A DNA stretch of 64,000 nt from an uncultured Luteitalea sp. (GTDB lineage Bacteria > Acidobacteriota > Vicinamibacteria > Vicinamibacterales > Vicinamibacteraceae): positions 1-64,000 of the forward strand of contig CAKTDA010000008.1 in NCBI GenBank assembly GCA_934541105.1, read 5' to 3'. Of this stretch, positions 17,873-27,566 are shown piece by piece. How positions within the stretch are numbered: position 1 is the first letter of the stretch; the number at the start of each line of letters is the position of its first letter. Below the pieces are notes generated by a model. That model saw nothing but the letters and a program-made list of their open reading frames with translations, was not told the DNA's origin and searched no databases. A program made the position numbers and the translations under genes.

Positions 17873-19152
17873 TCATGCGACGCACACGACGGCTCGCCTC
17901 GTGCCTGGCCGTGCTCGGCTGCTGTGCCGCGTGCGGCACGGGCGCGGGCCGCGACGACCTCCCCACCACGACCGTCACGCGTGGCGACGTCAGTGCCGAT
18001 GTGTACACGTCCGGCGAGTTCATCGCCACGCGCTCGCAACTCGTCACCGCCCCGGCGGTCGGCGGCACGCTGCGCCTCGTGCACCTCGTGCCGACGGGCA
18101 CCCGCGTCGCCGCCGGCGACGTCGTCATGCAGTTCGACACCGCCGAGCAGGAGTTCTCGCTGGAGATCAGCGAGAGCGAGGTGGCGGAAGCGGAGCTCGA
18201 ACTCCAGAAGCTCGACGCCGACCGCGAGGTGCAGGCCGCGCAAGACGCGGTGAACCTGTTGAAGGCCAGGTTCGACGTGCGGAAGGCCGAGCTCGACGTC
18301 ACCACCAACGAGTTGCTCGCCGAAGTGGATGCGCGCAAGAACGAGCTGACACTCGAGGAATCCCGCCGCAAGCTCGCGCAGATCGAGGAGGACGTCCGAT
18401 CCCGCGCGCAAACCAGCGTGGCGGCCCGGGCCGTCGGCGACGAGAAGCGGCAGAAGGCGATTCTCGCGCGCGACCGGGCGCGGCAGGCCATCGAGCAGAT
18501 GGCCGTGCGCGCACCGTTTGCCGGCATCGCGGCCGTCCGGCAGAACCAGGACGCGAGCGGCGGTGTGTTCTTCACCGGCATGTCGCTGCCCGACTACCGC
18601 GAAGGCGACGTGGTCTCCCCGGGGCGCCCGGTATTGATGGTGCTCGACCCGACAGCCATCCAGGTGCGGGCCCGCGTCCCCGAGGCCCTGTCGACGGCCG
18701 TCTCGCCGAACCAGAAGGCGCACCTGCAGCCCGATGGCAACGTGCGCGCGGAGGTACCGGCCACGGTCACGGCGGTGGCGGGCATGGCCGATCGCGGCGG
18801 CTTCTTCCGGGCCACGGCCCAGCGGGAGTTCGACGTCACCTTCAGCGTGCCCGACCTTCCCGACGGCATCGAGGCCGGCCGTTCGGCCCGCATCCGCATC
18901 GAGGGCACGCCCGTGAAGGGTGCGCTGTCGCTGCCGCGCCAGGCGGTGTTCGATCGCGACGGCTCCCCGACGGTCTTCCTGAAGCGCGGGGGACGCTTCG
19001 TCGCGACGCCCGTGAAGGTCACCGCCCGTACGCAGGCCCGCGTCATCGTGGACGGCCTGAACGAGGGCGACGAGGTCGCGCTGCGCGACCCCACCGTCGC
19101 GGACGCGGATCAGCCAGCCTCCGCCGCCCCTGCTGCCGGAGCCACCCCATGA
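17869..19152 (+). CDS. HlyD-family periplasmic adaptor lipoprotein (third of three)
   Basis: 427 residues. The N-terminus carries a lipoprotein-like signal with two possible acylation sites (LAVLGC, Cys18, or CCAAC, Cys22). The adaptor core is visible: RGDVSADVYTSGEFIATRSQ, LVPTGTRVAAGDVVMQFDTA, a long hairpin with heptad character (about 100-200), MAVRAPFAGIAAVRQNQDAS and a beta-barrel domain. It starts with an ATGA overlap and overlaps the permease start in the same way, so all four products of this operon are likely made at linked rates. Confidence 0.85.
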   Translation: MIMRRTRRLASCLAVLGCCAACGTGAGRDDLPTTTVTRGDVSADVYTSGEFIATRSQLVTAPAVGGTLRLVHLVPTGTRVAAGDVVMQFDTAEQEFSLEISESEVAEAELELQKLDADREVQAAQDAVNLLKARFDVRKAELDVTTNELLAEVDARKNELTLEESRRKLAQIEEDVRSRAQTSVAARAVGDEKRQKAILARDRARQAIEQMAVRAPFAGIAAVRQNQDASGGVFFTGMSLPDYREGDVVSPGRPVLMVLDPTAIQVRARVPEALSTAVSPNQKAHLQPDGNVRAEVPATVTAVAGMADRGGFFRATAQREFDVTFSVPDLPDGIEAGRSARIRIEGTPVKGALSLPRQAVFDRDGSPTVFLKRGGRFVATPVKVTARTQARVIVDGLNEGDEVALRDPTVADADQPASAAPAAGATP

Positions 19153-20444
19153 ACGCACCGTCCACTGCGCCCGCGCCCGCACGTCACTGGTCGTGGGGCT
19201 CGCGGCTCGGCCCCGACATCCGCATGGGGCTCGAGAACCTGCTCGCGCACAAGCTGCGCTCGCTGCTGACGATGCTCGGGATGATCTGCGGCGTGGCGGC
19301 GGTCGTGGCCATGCTCTCGATCGGCGCCGGCGCGCAGCAGCAGGTCATGGCCTTCATCGAGAACCTCGGCGTGCGCAACCTGATCGTCGAGGCGCGGGAA
19401 GCGACCGACTGGCAGAGCATGACCAAGCGCCGCGCCGTCTCGCCCGGCCTGACCTTCAACGACGTGCGCCTCGTCGAGACCAACGTCGCAGGCATCTCGG
19501 CGCTCTCGCCGCGCAAGCGATTCACGCCGACGACGCTGCTCCCGAGGCCGGGCCGCGACATGCCCGTGCTCTTCGGGGTCGCGCCCTCCTACCAGGCGAT
19601 TGCCGGCCTCGGCATTGCCGAAGGCCGGTTCTTCGACGAGGACGAGGCGCAGCGCGCAGCGCCGGTCGTCGTCCTCGGCGACGGCGTGGCGGATGCCCTG
19701 TTCCCCGGCACGTCGGCCATCGACCAGCACGTCAAGGTCAACGAGCAGTGGCTGCGCGTGATCGGCATCACGCGCCCGCAGATGACCGCGCCGCGCGGCA
19801 CGAGCGGCCTGCCCGCCGACGACCGCAACAACCTGCTCTACGTGCCGGTCTGGACCGCCATCCTCCGGCTCGAGGACACGACGAGCGGCTACAAGGACGA
19901 AATCGACGGCCTGTACGTGCAGGTCGGCTCGGTCGGCGACTCGCCCGCCGCCGCGCAGGCCATCCGCGGCCTGCTCGACGAGACCCACAAGCGCGCCGGC
20001 GACTACTCGCTCGTCGTCCCCGCCGAACTGCTGGCCGAACAGCGCCGCACGCAGCAGATCTTCCAGATGGTGATGGTCGCCATCGCGTCGATCTCCCTGC
20101 TCGTCGGCGGCATCGGCATCATGAACATCATGCTCGCCAGCGTGCTCGAGCGCACGCGCGAGATCGGAGTCCGCCGCGCCGTCGGCGCGCGCCAGTCCGA
20201 GGTCGTCCGTCAGTTCCTGATCGAGGCGACGATCATCTCCGGGGTCGGCGGCGTGCTCGGCGTGCTCGTCGGCGTCCTGATCTCGCGCCTCGTCGCCTAC
20301 TTCGCCGAGTGGACCACCGTGATCACGCCCTTCTCGGTGTTGCTCGCCTTCACGGTCTCGGTGGCCGTGGGCCTGCTCTTCGGCGTCTATCCCGCGCGCA
20401 AGGCGGCGCGCCTCGATCCGGTCAAGGCGCTCCATTACGAGTAG
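19149..20444 (+). CDS. MacB/FtsX-type ABC transporter permease
   Basis: 431 residues with four membrane segments: one near residues 35-58 (LLTMLGMICGVAAVVAMLSIG), a large periplasmic domain, then three at the C-terminus, with the hallmark GGIGIMNIMLASVLERTREIGVRRAVGAR and the closing YPARKAARLDPVKALHYE. This is the permease half of MacB/LolCE-like mechanotransmission exporters. Typical MacB carries a fused N-terminal ATPase; here the protein begins straight at the permease, and no ATPase gene lies in the operon or window. It must borrow an ATPase encoded elsewhere if active. Confidence 0.9.
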   Translation: MNAPSTAPAPARHWSWGSRLGPDIRMGLENLLAHKLRSLLTMLGMICGVAAVVAMLSIGAGAQQQVMAFIENLGVRNLIVEAREATDWQSMTKRRAVSPGLTFNDVRLVETNVAGISALSPRKRFTPTTLLPRPGRDMPVLFGVAPSYQAIAGLGIAEGRFFDEDEAQRAAPVVVLGDGVADALFPGTSAIDQHVKVNEQWLRVIGITRPQMTAPRGTSGLPADDRNNLLYVPVWTAILRLEDTTSGYKDEIDGLYVQVGSVGDSPAAAQAIRGLLDETHKRAGDYSLVVPAELLAEQRRTQQIFQMVMVAIASISLLVGGIGIMNIMLASVLERTREIGVRRAVGARQSEVVRQFLIEATIISGVGGVLGVLVGVLISRLVAYFAEWTTVITPFSVLLAFTVSVAVGLLFGVYPARKAARLDPVKALHYE

Positions 20445-20477
20445 GCGTCGGACGGTTACGCCTGTGGGGACCGCGTC

Positions 20478-23400
20478 TCAGAACGAGAAGTGGAACACCA
20501 AGTCCATGCCGTAGCGCTCGATCCGCTGCGTCAGGGATCGATTACCTGCCGTGAGGCCGTCGCCCTCCGCCACGTTGCCCTGCAGGCGGAGGAAGTCGGC
20601 CAACCGGTACTCGAGCAGGAACTGCGACACCTGCTGGTTGCCGAACTGCTGCCTGAAGCGCAGGAACATGTCCTGCGTCACCTGCTGGCCAATCACGAGC
20701 GCCGGGTTGACGCGGCCTGTCGGATCTGTCGTCTGCACCTCGAACTGATCGAGGTCGAGCGAGCTGCCGAGGGCCTGCGCGAGCGGCGACACGACGAAGC
20801 CGGCGGCAATGCCGCCCGCGCGCTGCGACAGCGACGTCTGCTGGCCGGTGCCGAGCTGGTTCAGCGGTTGGTTGAAGATGATCAGCGCGAGGATGTCGCC
20901 CTGGTCGAGCGGCGGGTCGGACGAGAGCGCCAGCTCCGGCTCGCGCGCCGTGCCCTGGATGCGCACGCGCGCCTCGACGCCCTGGATGGTCCGCTGCGCC
21001 GTGATGTCGAGCCGCGGATCGATCGCCTCGTCGCCGCGGAAGGCAATCTGTCCGTCGCGCACGATCTCGAACTGGCGGCCCTGGTACGAGTAGGTGCCGC
21101 GCACCGTGTTGACGGCCCCGAGCAGCACCACCGGCTTGCCCGCCGCCTTCGCGACCCTGAACTCCCCGCCAATCGTCGCGTTGAGGTCGCCAATCGACAT
21201 CCGCGCCGCCTCGATGTCGGTGCCCCGCAGCACGAGGTTGTCGGGAATCCGCACCGCGATGTTCAGCGCCGCGTCGGCGAACACCCCGCGCGAGGGAGCC
21301 GCTTGGGCGTCCGGGACGGGTTCATCGCCCGCCGGTGACGTGGCGGCCTGTGCCTCCTGCGTGCCCGTGGCGGGCGTGCCCAGCGGCGAGGGCGCCGACG
21401 CGCCCGCCTCGCCGCCGGTTGACGCGACCGGCGGTGCGACGGCCGACACACGCTCGCTGATCGTGAACGTGTTCGTTCCCGGCGTCAGCACGGGCGGCGC
21501 TTCGTCCGCGCCGAGGATGTCGGGCACGATGGCCCCGAGCAGCCGCTCGGTCGGGATGCCCTGGTACTCCGCCTCGGTGGCATAGGTGGACGTCGCGACC
21601 TGCGGCAGGATCTGATCGAGTTCGAGGCGGCCGTCGGACACGGCGAGGCCGCCCTCGATCACGGGCGCCAGCAGCGTGCCGGCTATCGTCAGGTCCGCGT
21701 GCAGGTCGAGCAGGCCGTACGCGTTGTCGATGACGCGGAAGTCCTCGCCCTTCACGCGCAGGCTGACCGCGCGCCCCTGTTCGCGGCCGAGCCCGAGTTC
21801 GCCTTCCACCGTGAGCAGGTCGCCATCGTCGCTCTCGATCCCCATCTCCGAGATGACGACGCGCTCTTCCTCGAACATCAGCACCGCGTCCGTGTTCCGG
21901 TACGTGACGCCGGTCAACGGCACACGGAAGGCGCCGTCCACGAGGAACACGGCGCCCTCGATGTGGGGATCCCGGCCGGACCCGGTGATGCGGACGTCCA
22001 CCTGGGCCTGCCCGCCGATCTCACGCACGTACGGCGTCACGCCCTCCGCAAGTGCGAGGTCGATCGGCGTGGACACGATCGCGACGTCGAGGAGATCGGC
22101 GGCCGTCGGCGCCACGTGCTCATCCGACCGGCCATCGACGATCGTGCGCGGGACGATGCCGCGCGCCGTGAGCCGCGTGTGGGCATCCTTGATCAGCTCG
22201 AGGTCGAGGATGGCGAGCGACCCGTCGAAGTTGACGCGACCGCCGAGCCGCTGGATGTCGATGTTGCGCACGCGGCCATGCGTGAGGTCGATCTGGGCAT
22301 CGGCAACCGGCTGCTGGCGCGTCCCGCCGAGCGTCGCGTGGAGGTCGAGCACGCCGTCCGCATCGACATCCTGCGCGGCCAGCGTCAGGACGTCGCCGAT
22401 GTCCACGCCGGCGGCCGTCACGCGCAGCGACGACGCCGCATCGTCGGCGATGCCGATGGTGCCTTCGGCCTCGATGCGCTCGTCGTCGTGCGTCAGGAGG
22501 AGTGGCGCGAGCGTCATCTGCCGTGACGTGATGTCGGCACGGGCCTCGGTACCCGGGGCGAGCCCCCACTGCACGCCGTTGCGCGCGACGTCGAGGCGAT
22601 CGAGCCGCAGCCGCTGGCGCTCGTCCTCGAGGGCGAGCGTGCCCCTGGCGGCGAGCGTCCGGACGGCGTCGGTGCCGGTGACGTCGAAACGCACCGTACG
22701 ATCGGCATAGCCGACGGTGCCGGCCGCGGTGGGCAGCACTTGGCCCGCCACCGAGACCTGCTGCGCATCGACCGAGGCCTGCACGTCGAGGCGCGCGGCG
22801 TCGAAGTCCGGCAGGCGCACGGCGTACTGCGCCGTCACGGTGCCGGCTGCGGCGGTGTCTCCATACGCGACCTGATCGCCGGCAATCGTCCCCGTCACGA
22901 GGAACTCCTCCCGCGTGCCGGTCACTCGCCCATCGGTGATTGCCGCGCCCGTGATCGGCAGGTCGGCGATCTTCGCAGGCTGCACGAGCGAGTCGGCATC
23001 GAGGTGATACGTGAAGTCGGAGACGTCGCCGGGCCCGAGGCCGAGCGCGCCGGAACCGGTCAACGAGAACCCGTCGCCGCGTGCGTCGAGCCGGCGGATC
23101 GTGGCCACGCCGTCGGCGAGTGCCAGGTCGGCCGTGACCGCCTGGAATGGGACGTTCAACAGCGTCGGTCGGTCGAGCGTGAACGTGCCGTCAACGCCGA
23201 TGGTCTCGAGGTCGACGGCCGCCGTGTCGCCGAACGTCACCCGCGTGTCCACGTCGCCAGCAAGCGTACCCGTCAGCGTCTCGTTACCTGTCAGGACGGC
23301 GAGGTCGTAGCCTTCGACCCTCCCTTTCGCCGCGACGTCGAGACGCGGTCCGTCGAGGGTCGCGGTCACCGTCATTGCCGGCAACTGCCCGCCGAGGACC

Positions 23401-25076
23401 GTCGTGTCCGTGAGCGTCCCCGTGGCCTCGAGCGCGAGTCCTGCCCGTCCGCGCTGCTCGCCCGACACCTCGAACGCGCCGTTCACGGCGCCCGCGAACC
23501 GGGGCTCGGTGAGCGCCGCAATCTGCAGGGCCTCGCCGAGTCGCTGCAGGTCGAGCCCCGCCACCGTGCCGGCCGCGCCGAACGTGAACCCCTGCGGCGT
23601 CCGTGCGAAGCGGCCCGTCGTCCCCTCGCTCACGGCGGCGCCTTCGACGGTCGACGCCGCAAGCGCCACCTCGGCACTCACCGCCGACAGGGGGCCCTGC
23701 ACGCGATACGTGCCATCGAGATCGGTCTCGAGCGACGGCACGCGAAGCTGCGGCGGCATCCGGCGCAGGTCCACGCCATCGACGCGTCCGCGCAGGTCGA
23801 GCGCAAGTTCGCGGACAGCGCCGCCGGGCCTCGTGATGGTGCCGGCCGTTGTCGCGCGGCCGCCGTACGCGTCGGCCGACGCGTCGAGGCGGACGACCTG
23901 ACCATCGAGGGCGCCCGTCGCGCGCACGTTGCTCGCCTGGTATCCATAGGCACCCGCCGCAGGCCCGCGAAACGCGAACGACCCGTCCACCGGCATGCCC
24001 TCGGTCGCCGACGGGAACGTGAGGTCGAACGTCGCGTCGCCGGTGATCCGGCCTGTCGCGTCCGGTGTCTTCAGGATCGGTGCGAGGTCCAGATCGGCGA
24101 CGGCGAGGCGGCCCTCCAGTGCGCGCGTGGGGCCTGTGGCGTCGAGCGTCAGCCGTCCCTGCGCGCGTCCCGCTTCGGATGCCGTGACGTCGACGTCGAG
24201 GCCGAGGGCATCGAGCGTCCCGGTGACGCCGACGGCCAGGTGCGGGTGCAGGGGGAACGACGCGGCCGGGACGAACCGGCCGATCTCGGGCAGCGACGCC
24301 GGCGCGCCCTTCATGTCGAGGTCGAACGTCCACGGAGCCGACGATGGCGATCGCGTGAGTGAGCCGGCGAGATCCAGCGCCGACTCCGCAGTCCGTACGG
24401 CAAGCGTCTCGAAGCGCCAGCCCTCGCGCACGTTCACGATGCGGCCGGCGAGCGACCGGAGGTCGAGTTCGGGCTGGCCGGCGCGGAACGTGAGCTTGCG
24501 GACGTCGATGCCCAGTTCCTGCGGCGTGCTCGCGATGCCGCCCTCGAATGCGAGCCCGTCGATGCGCCGTGGGATTGCCGGCGTCTCGGGCACGCCAATC
24601 TCGCGCACACGCACCTGCGCGTCGATGACCCGGACGTCGGGCAGCGTGAAGGTCGCACGCGGCTCGTCGGGGTCTGATGGCGGCCGCGGCTTCAGGATGC
24701 GCGCGACGTTCCAGCCCTCTGGCGTGCGCACGGCGTCGATGACCGGCCGCTCGATCACGATCTGCTGAACGACGCGCCCCGACGAAAGGATGTCGCCGAC
24801 GCTGTAGGACAACTGCACACGCCCGACCTGAACGACCGTGGTGTCGCCCTGCACGATGGACACGTCGCGGAGCGCCACGCCCGTGGCGAGGTTGCCATCG
24901 ATGGCGCCGATCGCGAGCGTGCCCTGGATGGCGTCCTGCGCCTGCTTGACGGCAAGGCGCCGCAGCCGCTCGCGGAACCACGAGGTCTGCGACACGATCG
25001 CGACGATTGTCACGAGGCCGACCAGCAGGAGGGCCAGAATCGCCAGCGCGCGCAACAGCCGTCGTCGCCACGCCAT
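20478..25076 (-). CDS. tamB: TamB-like translocation and assembly module protein
   Basis: A 1532-residue inner-membrane-anchored periplasmic protein. An N-terminal signal-anchor (LLRALAILALLLVGLVTIVAIV) is followed by over 1000 residues of repetitive beta-structure of the AsmA/TamB bridge type, thought to form a hydrophobic groove between the membranes. The C-terminal DUF490/TamB domain is clear (IDPRLDITAQRTIQGVEARV, DQGDILALIIFNQPLNQLG). A Pro/Ala/Thr-rich insertion near bases 21290-21440 breaks the beta pattern and probably forms a flexible loop. Start ATG 25076 overlaps the tamA stop by one base (TGATG). Together they likely support outer-membrane assembly or phospholipid transport. Confidence 0.88.
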   Translation of the reverse strand: MAWRRRLLRALAILALLLVGLVTIVAIVSQTSWFRERLRRLAVKQAQDAIQGTLAIGAIDGNLATGVALRDVSIVQGDTTVVQVGRVQLSYSVGDILSSGRVVQQIVIERPVIDAVRTPEGWNVARILKPRPPSDPDEPRATFTLPDVRVIDAQVRVREIGVPETPAIPRRIDGLAFEGGIASTPQELGIDVRKLTFRAGQPELDLRSLAGRIVNVREGWRFETLAVRTAESALDLAGSLTRSPSSAPWTFDLDMKGAPASLPEIGRFVPAASFPLHPHLAVGVTGTLDALGLDVDVTASEAGRAQGRLTLDATGPTRALEGRLAVADLDLAPILKTPDATGRITGDATFDLTFPSATEGMPVDGSFAFRGPAAGAYGYQASNVRATGALDGQVVRLDASADAYGGRATTAGTITRPGGAVRELALDLRGRVDGVDLRRMPPQLRVPSLETDLDGTYRVQGPLSAVSAEVALAASTVEGAAVSEGTTGRFARTPQGFTFGAAGTVAGLDLQRLGEALQIAALTEPRFAGAVNGAFEVSGEQRGRAGLALEATGTLTDTTVLGGQLPAMTVTATLDGPRLDVAAKGRVEGYDLAVLTGNETLTGTLAGDVDTRVTFGDTAAVDLETIGVDGTFTLDRPTLLNVPFQAVTADLALADGVATIRRLDARGDGFSLTGSGALGLGPGDVSDFTYHLDADSLVQPAKIADLPITGAAITDGRVTGTREEFLVTGTIAGDQVAYGDTAAAGTVTAQYAVRLPDFDAARLDVQASVDAQQVSVAGQVLPTAAGTVGYADRTVRFDVTGTDAVRTLAARGTLALEDERQRLRLDRLDVARNGVQWGLAPGTEARADITSRQMTLAPLLLTHDDERIEAEGTIGIADDAASSLRVTAAGVDIGDVLTLAAQDVDADGVLDLHATLGGTRQQPVADAQIDLTHGRVRNIDIQRLGGRVNFDGSLAILDLELIKDAHTRLTARGIVPRTIVDGRSDEHVAPTAADLLDVAIVSTPIDLALAEGVTPYVREIGGQAQVDVRITGSGRDPHIEGAVFLVDGAFRVPLTGVTYRNTDAVLMFEEERVVISEMGIESDDGDLLTVEGELGLGREQGRAVSLRVKGEDFRVIDNAYGLLDLHADLTIAGTLLAPVIEGGLAVSDGRLELDQILPQVATSTYATEAEYQGIPTERLLGAIVPDILGADEAPPVLTPGTNTFTISERVSAVAPPVASTGGEAGASAPSPLGTPATGTQEAQAATSPAGDEPVPDAQAAPSRGVFADAALNIAVRIPDNLVLRGTDIEAARMSIGDLNATIGGEFRVAKAAGKPVVLLGAVNTVRGTYSYQGRQFEIVRDGQIAFRGDEAIDPRLDITAQRTIQGVEARVRIQGTAREPELALSSDPPLDQGDILALIIFNQPLNQLGTGQQTSLSQRAGGIAAGFVVSPLAQALGSSLDLDQFEVQTTDPTGRVNPALVIGQQVTQDMFLRFRQQFGNQQVSQFLLEYRLADFLRLQGNVAEGDGLTAGNRSLTQRIERYGMDLVFHFSF

Positions 25077-27007
25077 CAGAAGGCCTGCCCGATGCTGAAG
25101 TGGATGCGCCAGCGGCGCGGCTCGGGCTCGCCGCCAATCAACAGGTCCTCGATGCGCGTCAGCTGGTAGCCGAGGTCCACGCGCACCGGGCCGATCGGCG
25201 TGCGGTAGCGGAGGCCGGGGCCGACGGCGACCCGCAGGTCGCCGAGGTCGAAGTCGAAGCTCTCGTACCAGACGTTGCCGGCGTCCACGAAGAGCACGGC
25301 CGACAACGGACCGAACGCGGGAATGCGCAGCTCGCCGGATGTCTCGAACATCGAGTGGCCGCCAATCGGGTTGCCGCGCAGGGTCAGCGGCGCGACCTCG
25401 AAGCGTCCCCAGCCGCGCAGGCTGCCCGATCCCCCGAGAAAGTAGCGCTTGAAGAACGGCACGTTGCGCGCCAGCACGCCGGAGGCATCGATGGTGCCGG
25501 CGCGTGCCCGTCCGGCGAGCACGAGGTTGCCGAGCGTCTGGTACTTGCGCGCCTCGGCCGTGTACTCGCGATAGTTCCAGTTGCCGGGCAGCCATTGCCC
25601 GGCCTGCTCCACGTGCACCTGCACGAGATACCCGCTCCGGGCGTCGAGCAGGTTCGGCGTCGTGTTGTGCTGCACGTCGAACGACATCGCGACGAGCCGC
25701 CCGCTGTCCTGTCCGGTGAGCGGGTTGAGGCCGAGCGCGATCAGGTCGTCGTAGAACGTCGGGTCGTCGAGCGCCACACCCGAGATCGTGTACTCCTCCC
25801 ACTCGTGCACGAGGGTCGCCGACATCGTCGTCAGCGACTGGCGGCGCTGGACCGGATCGCTGCGCTCGAACTGACGCGCGAGCGTCATGCGGCCGCCGCG
25901 TGTCGTCTGCTGGTAGGCCGGTTCGTTGGCGTACCAGTACTGGCCGCCGAGGCTGAACGACACGCCGCGACGGAACAGCGACGGCTCCTCGAAGTTGGCG
26001 CGCACCCCGCGATCGAGCGACGACCACCGCAGCGTCGCCTGCGCGGTGCGTGCGCCACCGAAGAAGTTGAGGTGCCGGAGCGTGGTCGTGATGCGGGCCT
26101 TCTCCTCGCTGCCGTAGCCCGGCGTGATCGACAGGCGCAGGGGCTTTGCCTGCGTCAGCACGATATCCACCGGGACCGGCGCCCCGGCCTCCTGCCCGGG
26201 CTCGGCATTGACGGTGACGAACTGGAAGATCTCGCGGTTGTACAGCCGGCGCTGGCTCTCGGTCACGCGGCTGATGCGGAACTCCTGGCCTTCCTTCATC
26301 GTGAGCAGCGACTTGACCCGCCCGTCGCTCACGCCGTGGTTGCCGCGCACCGTGATCGTGCCGAACGTCGCCTGCGGGCCTGGCTCGGCGACGACGTACA
26401 GCGCGACGCGCCCGGCTTCGCTGCCCTCGGACTCGAGCACGCTGACGTTCGCATAGGCGTAGCCGCGCTCCTGCAGCACCGCCAGCGTGGCGTTGCGCGT
26501 GTTGCGGACGTCGCCCTGCATCCGCCGCCGGCCGGCGGCAAGCGACACGCGCTCCTGCACGGCGGCCTGGTCCTCCGCATCGAGGACGTCGAACCCGTAC
26601 ATCTCGACGCGGTCGATCGTCACCGGGGGCCCCTGTTCGACATGCACCGTGAGATCGACGGCCGCGTCCTCCTCGTCCCTGACGATGTCCACCGAGGTCA
26701 CGCGGGCCTTTGGCCAGCCATGGTCGGAGAGGAAGGCGATGATGCGGTACAGGTCGGCCTGGAACTGGCGCGCATCGAAGTAGCGGTCAGAGCCGAAGAA
26801 GGGGATGATGCCCCCGCTCTCGCGCGTGGCGAGCACGTCGGTGATCTGCCCGACGTCCAGACCTGACACACCCTGTATGTCGAGGCTACGCACCTTCATG
26901 CGCGCGGGGGCCGCCTCGTCGGCGTCCTGCGCGCGCACGGATGCCGCGGCAAGCAGTGTCGCGAGCGAAGTCACCACCACGCGACGGACGAGAGCAGCAG
27001 CAGTCAC
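25076..27007 (-). CDS. tamA: Omp85-family outer-membrane protein (TamA/BamA type)
   Basis: 643 residues from GTG 27007, chosen over GTG 27025 because GGGAG lies 4 nt upstream. A signal peptide (VVVTSLATLLAAASVRAQ) is followed by about three POTRA domains (KVRSLDIQGVSGLDVGQI, TIDRVEMYGFDVLDAED, TFGTITVRGNHGVSDGRVKS) and a 16-strand barrel domain with the lid-lock motif region GGSGSLRGWGRFE and GPVRVDLGYQL, ending in Phe. Adjacency and one-base overlap with tamB favour TamA over the essential BamA, which usually sits near lpxD/skp genes. The product inserts in the outer membrane. Confidence 0.88.
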   Translation of the reverse strand: MTAAALVRRVVVTSLATLLAAASVRAQDADEAAPARMKVRSLDIQGVSGLDVGQITDVLATRESGGIIPFFGSDRYFDARQFQADLYRIIAFLSDHGWPKARVTSVDIVRDEEDAAVDLTVHVEQGPPVTIDRVEMYGFDVLDAEDQAAVQERVSLAAGRRRMQGDVRNTRNATLAVLQERGYAYANVSVLESEGSEAGRVALYVVAEPGPQATFGTITVRGNHGVSDGRVKSLLTMKEGQEFRISRVTESQRRLYNREIFQFVTVNAEPGQEAGAPVPVDIVLTQAKPLRLSITPGYGSEEKARITTTLRHLNFFGGARTAQATLRWSSLDRGVRANFEEPSLFRRGVSFSLGGQYWYANEPAYQQTTRGGRMTLARQFERSDPVQRRQSLTTMSATLVHEWEEYTISGVALDDPTFYDDLIALGLNPLTGQDSGRLVAMSFDVQHNTTPNLLDARSGYLVQVHVEQAGQWLPGNWNYREYTAEARKYQTLGNLVLAGRARAGTIDASGVLARNVPFFKRYFLGGSGSLRGWGRFEVAPLTLRGNPIGGHSMFETSGELRIPAFGPLSAVLFVDAGNVWYESFDFDLGDLRVAVGPGLRYRTPIGPVRVDLGYQLTRIEDLLIGGEPEPRRWRIHFSIGQAF

Positions 27008-27066
27008 GAGTCTCCCATGTTGCACACGATGCGCCGGGACGACAACGTGCAGCCGCGGAAAATGGA

Positions 27067-27090
27067 AAGGGCGTCCTCACGGACGCCCTT
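27067..27090 (-). terminator. Rho-independent-like terminator after the KGG gene
   Basis: AAGGGCGTCC and GGACGCCCTT form a perfect 10-bp stem with a 4-nt loop, followed on the minus strand by TCCATTTTCC. It starts 28 nt after the KGG stop and separates that gene from tamA. A second inverted repeat, CCGGACC / GGTCCGG, abuts the stop at 27102-27117. Confidence 0.75.
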
Positions 27091-27117
27091 GGTGATCAGC
27101 ACCGGACCGTGGTCCGG

Positions 27118-27363
27118 CTACTCGGTCGGGACCGGTCCGGCCTCGGGCAGTCGCCCGCGGCCGCCACGGCTTGCACGGCCACCCTTGCGCCCCGCGGCAC
27201 GAGCCTCTTCCGAGGTCCACTCGTGCGCTGTCCCTTTCATGTGCGCGGCACGGCCGCCCTTGCTGGCGATCTCGCGCTGCTTCTCCGGGGACATCGACGC
27301 GAAGCCGCGGCGCTCCTTGCGGCGCGGTTCGACCTGCTCGGGGATGTTGTTCTCGTTGTTCAC
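27118..27363 (-). CDS. KGG-motif stress-associated small protein (YciG-like)
   Basis: An 81-residue very hydrophilic protein with the glycine/lysine motif repeats of the KGG family: RGFASMSPEKQREIASKGG, then EARAAGRKGGRASRGG. Such proteins are induced by stress or in stationary phase in several bacteria; the molecular role is not settled. Start GTG 27363 is chosen because GGGAGG lies 7 nt upstream and the product then begins NNENNIPEQ. It has its own terminator. The 203 bp upstream (27364-27566) are less GC-rich than the surroundings and presumably hold its promoter, but I could not fix one. Confidence 0.8.
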   Translation of the reverse strand: MNNENNIPEQVEPRRKERRGFASMSPEKQREIASKGGRAAHMKGTAHEWTSEEARAAGRKGGRASRGGRGRLPEAGPVPTE

Positions 27364-27566
27364 GGTAAAGCCTCCCTCAACGACCACTACCTCGCGGATT
27401 GCCCGCGCGAACGGCGTCGACAGTCGAACGGGATCTCTACAACAACCGTGCCACGTCAGCGGCGTTCGGGCTGCCGCTTCACCTACCAGAATCGGTCAAC
27501 TATCCAAGGTTATCGACACTTCCGTTTCGAGCGGCTGAGCTGTGCATGAAAACCCAACAGTAAAGC

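Noticed and set aside
15381..19152. Recent tandem triplication of one adaptor gene
   Set aside because: The three proteins share only the fold; signals, hairpins and surrounding residues differ, so they are old paralogues or separately acquired.
16510..19182. 890-codon open frame on the minus strand
   Set aside because: Antisense to three adaptor genes with clear motifs and ATGA overlaps; the translation is Arg/Ser-rich without domains.
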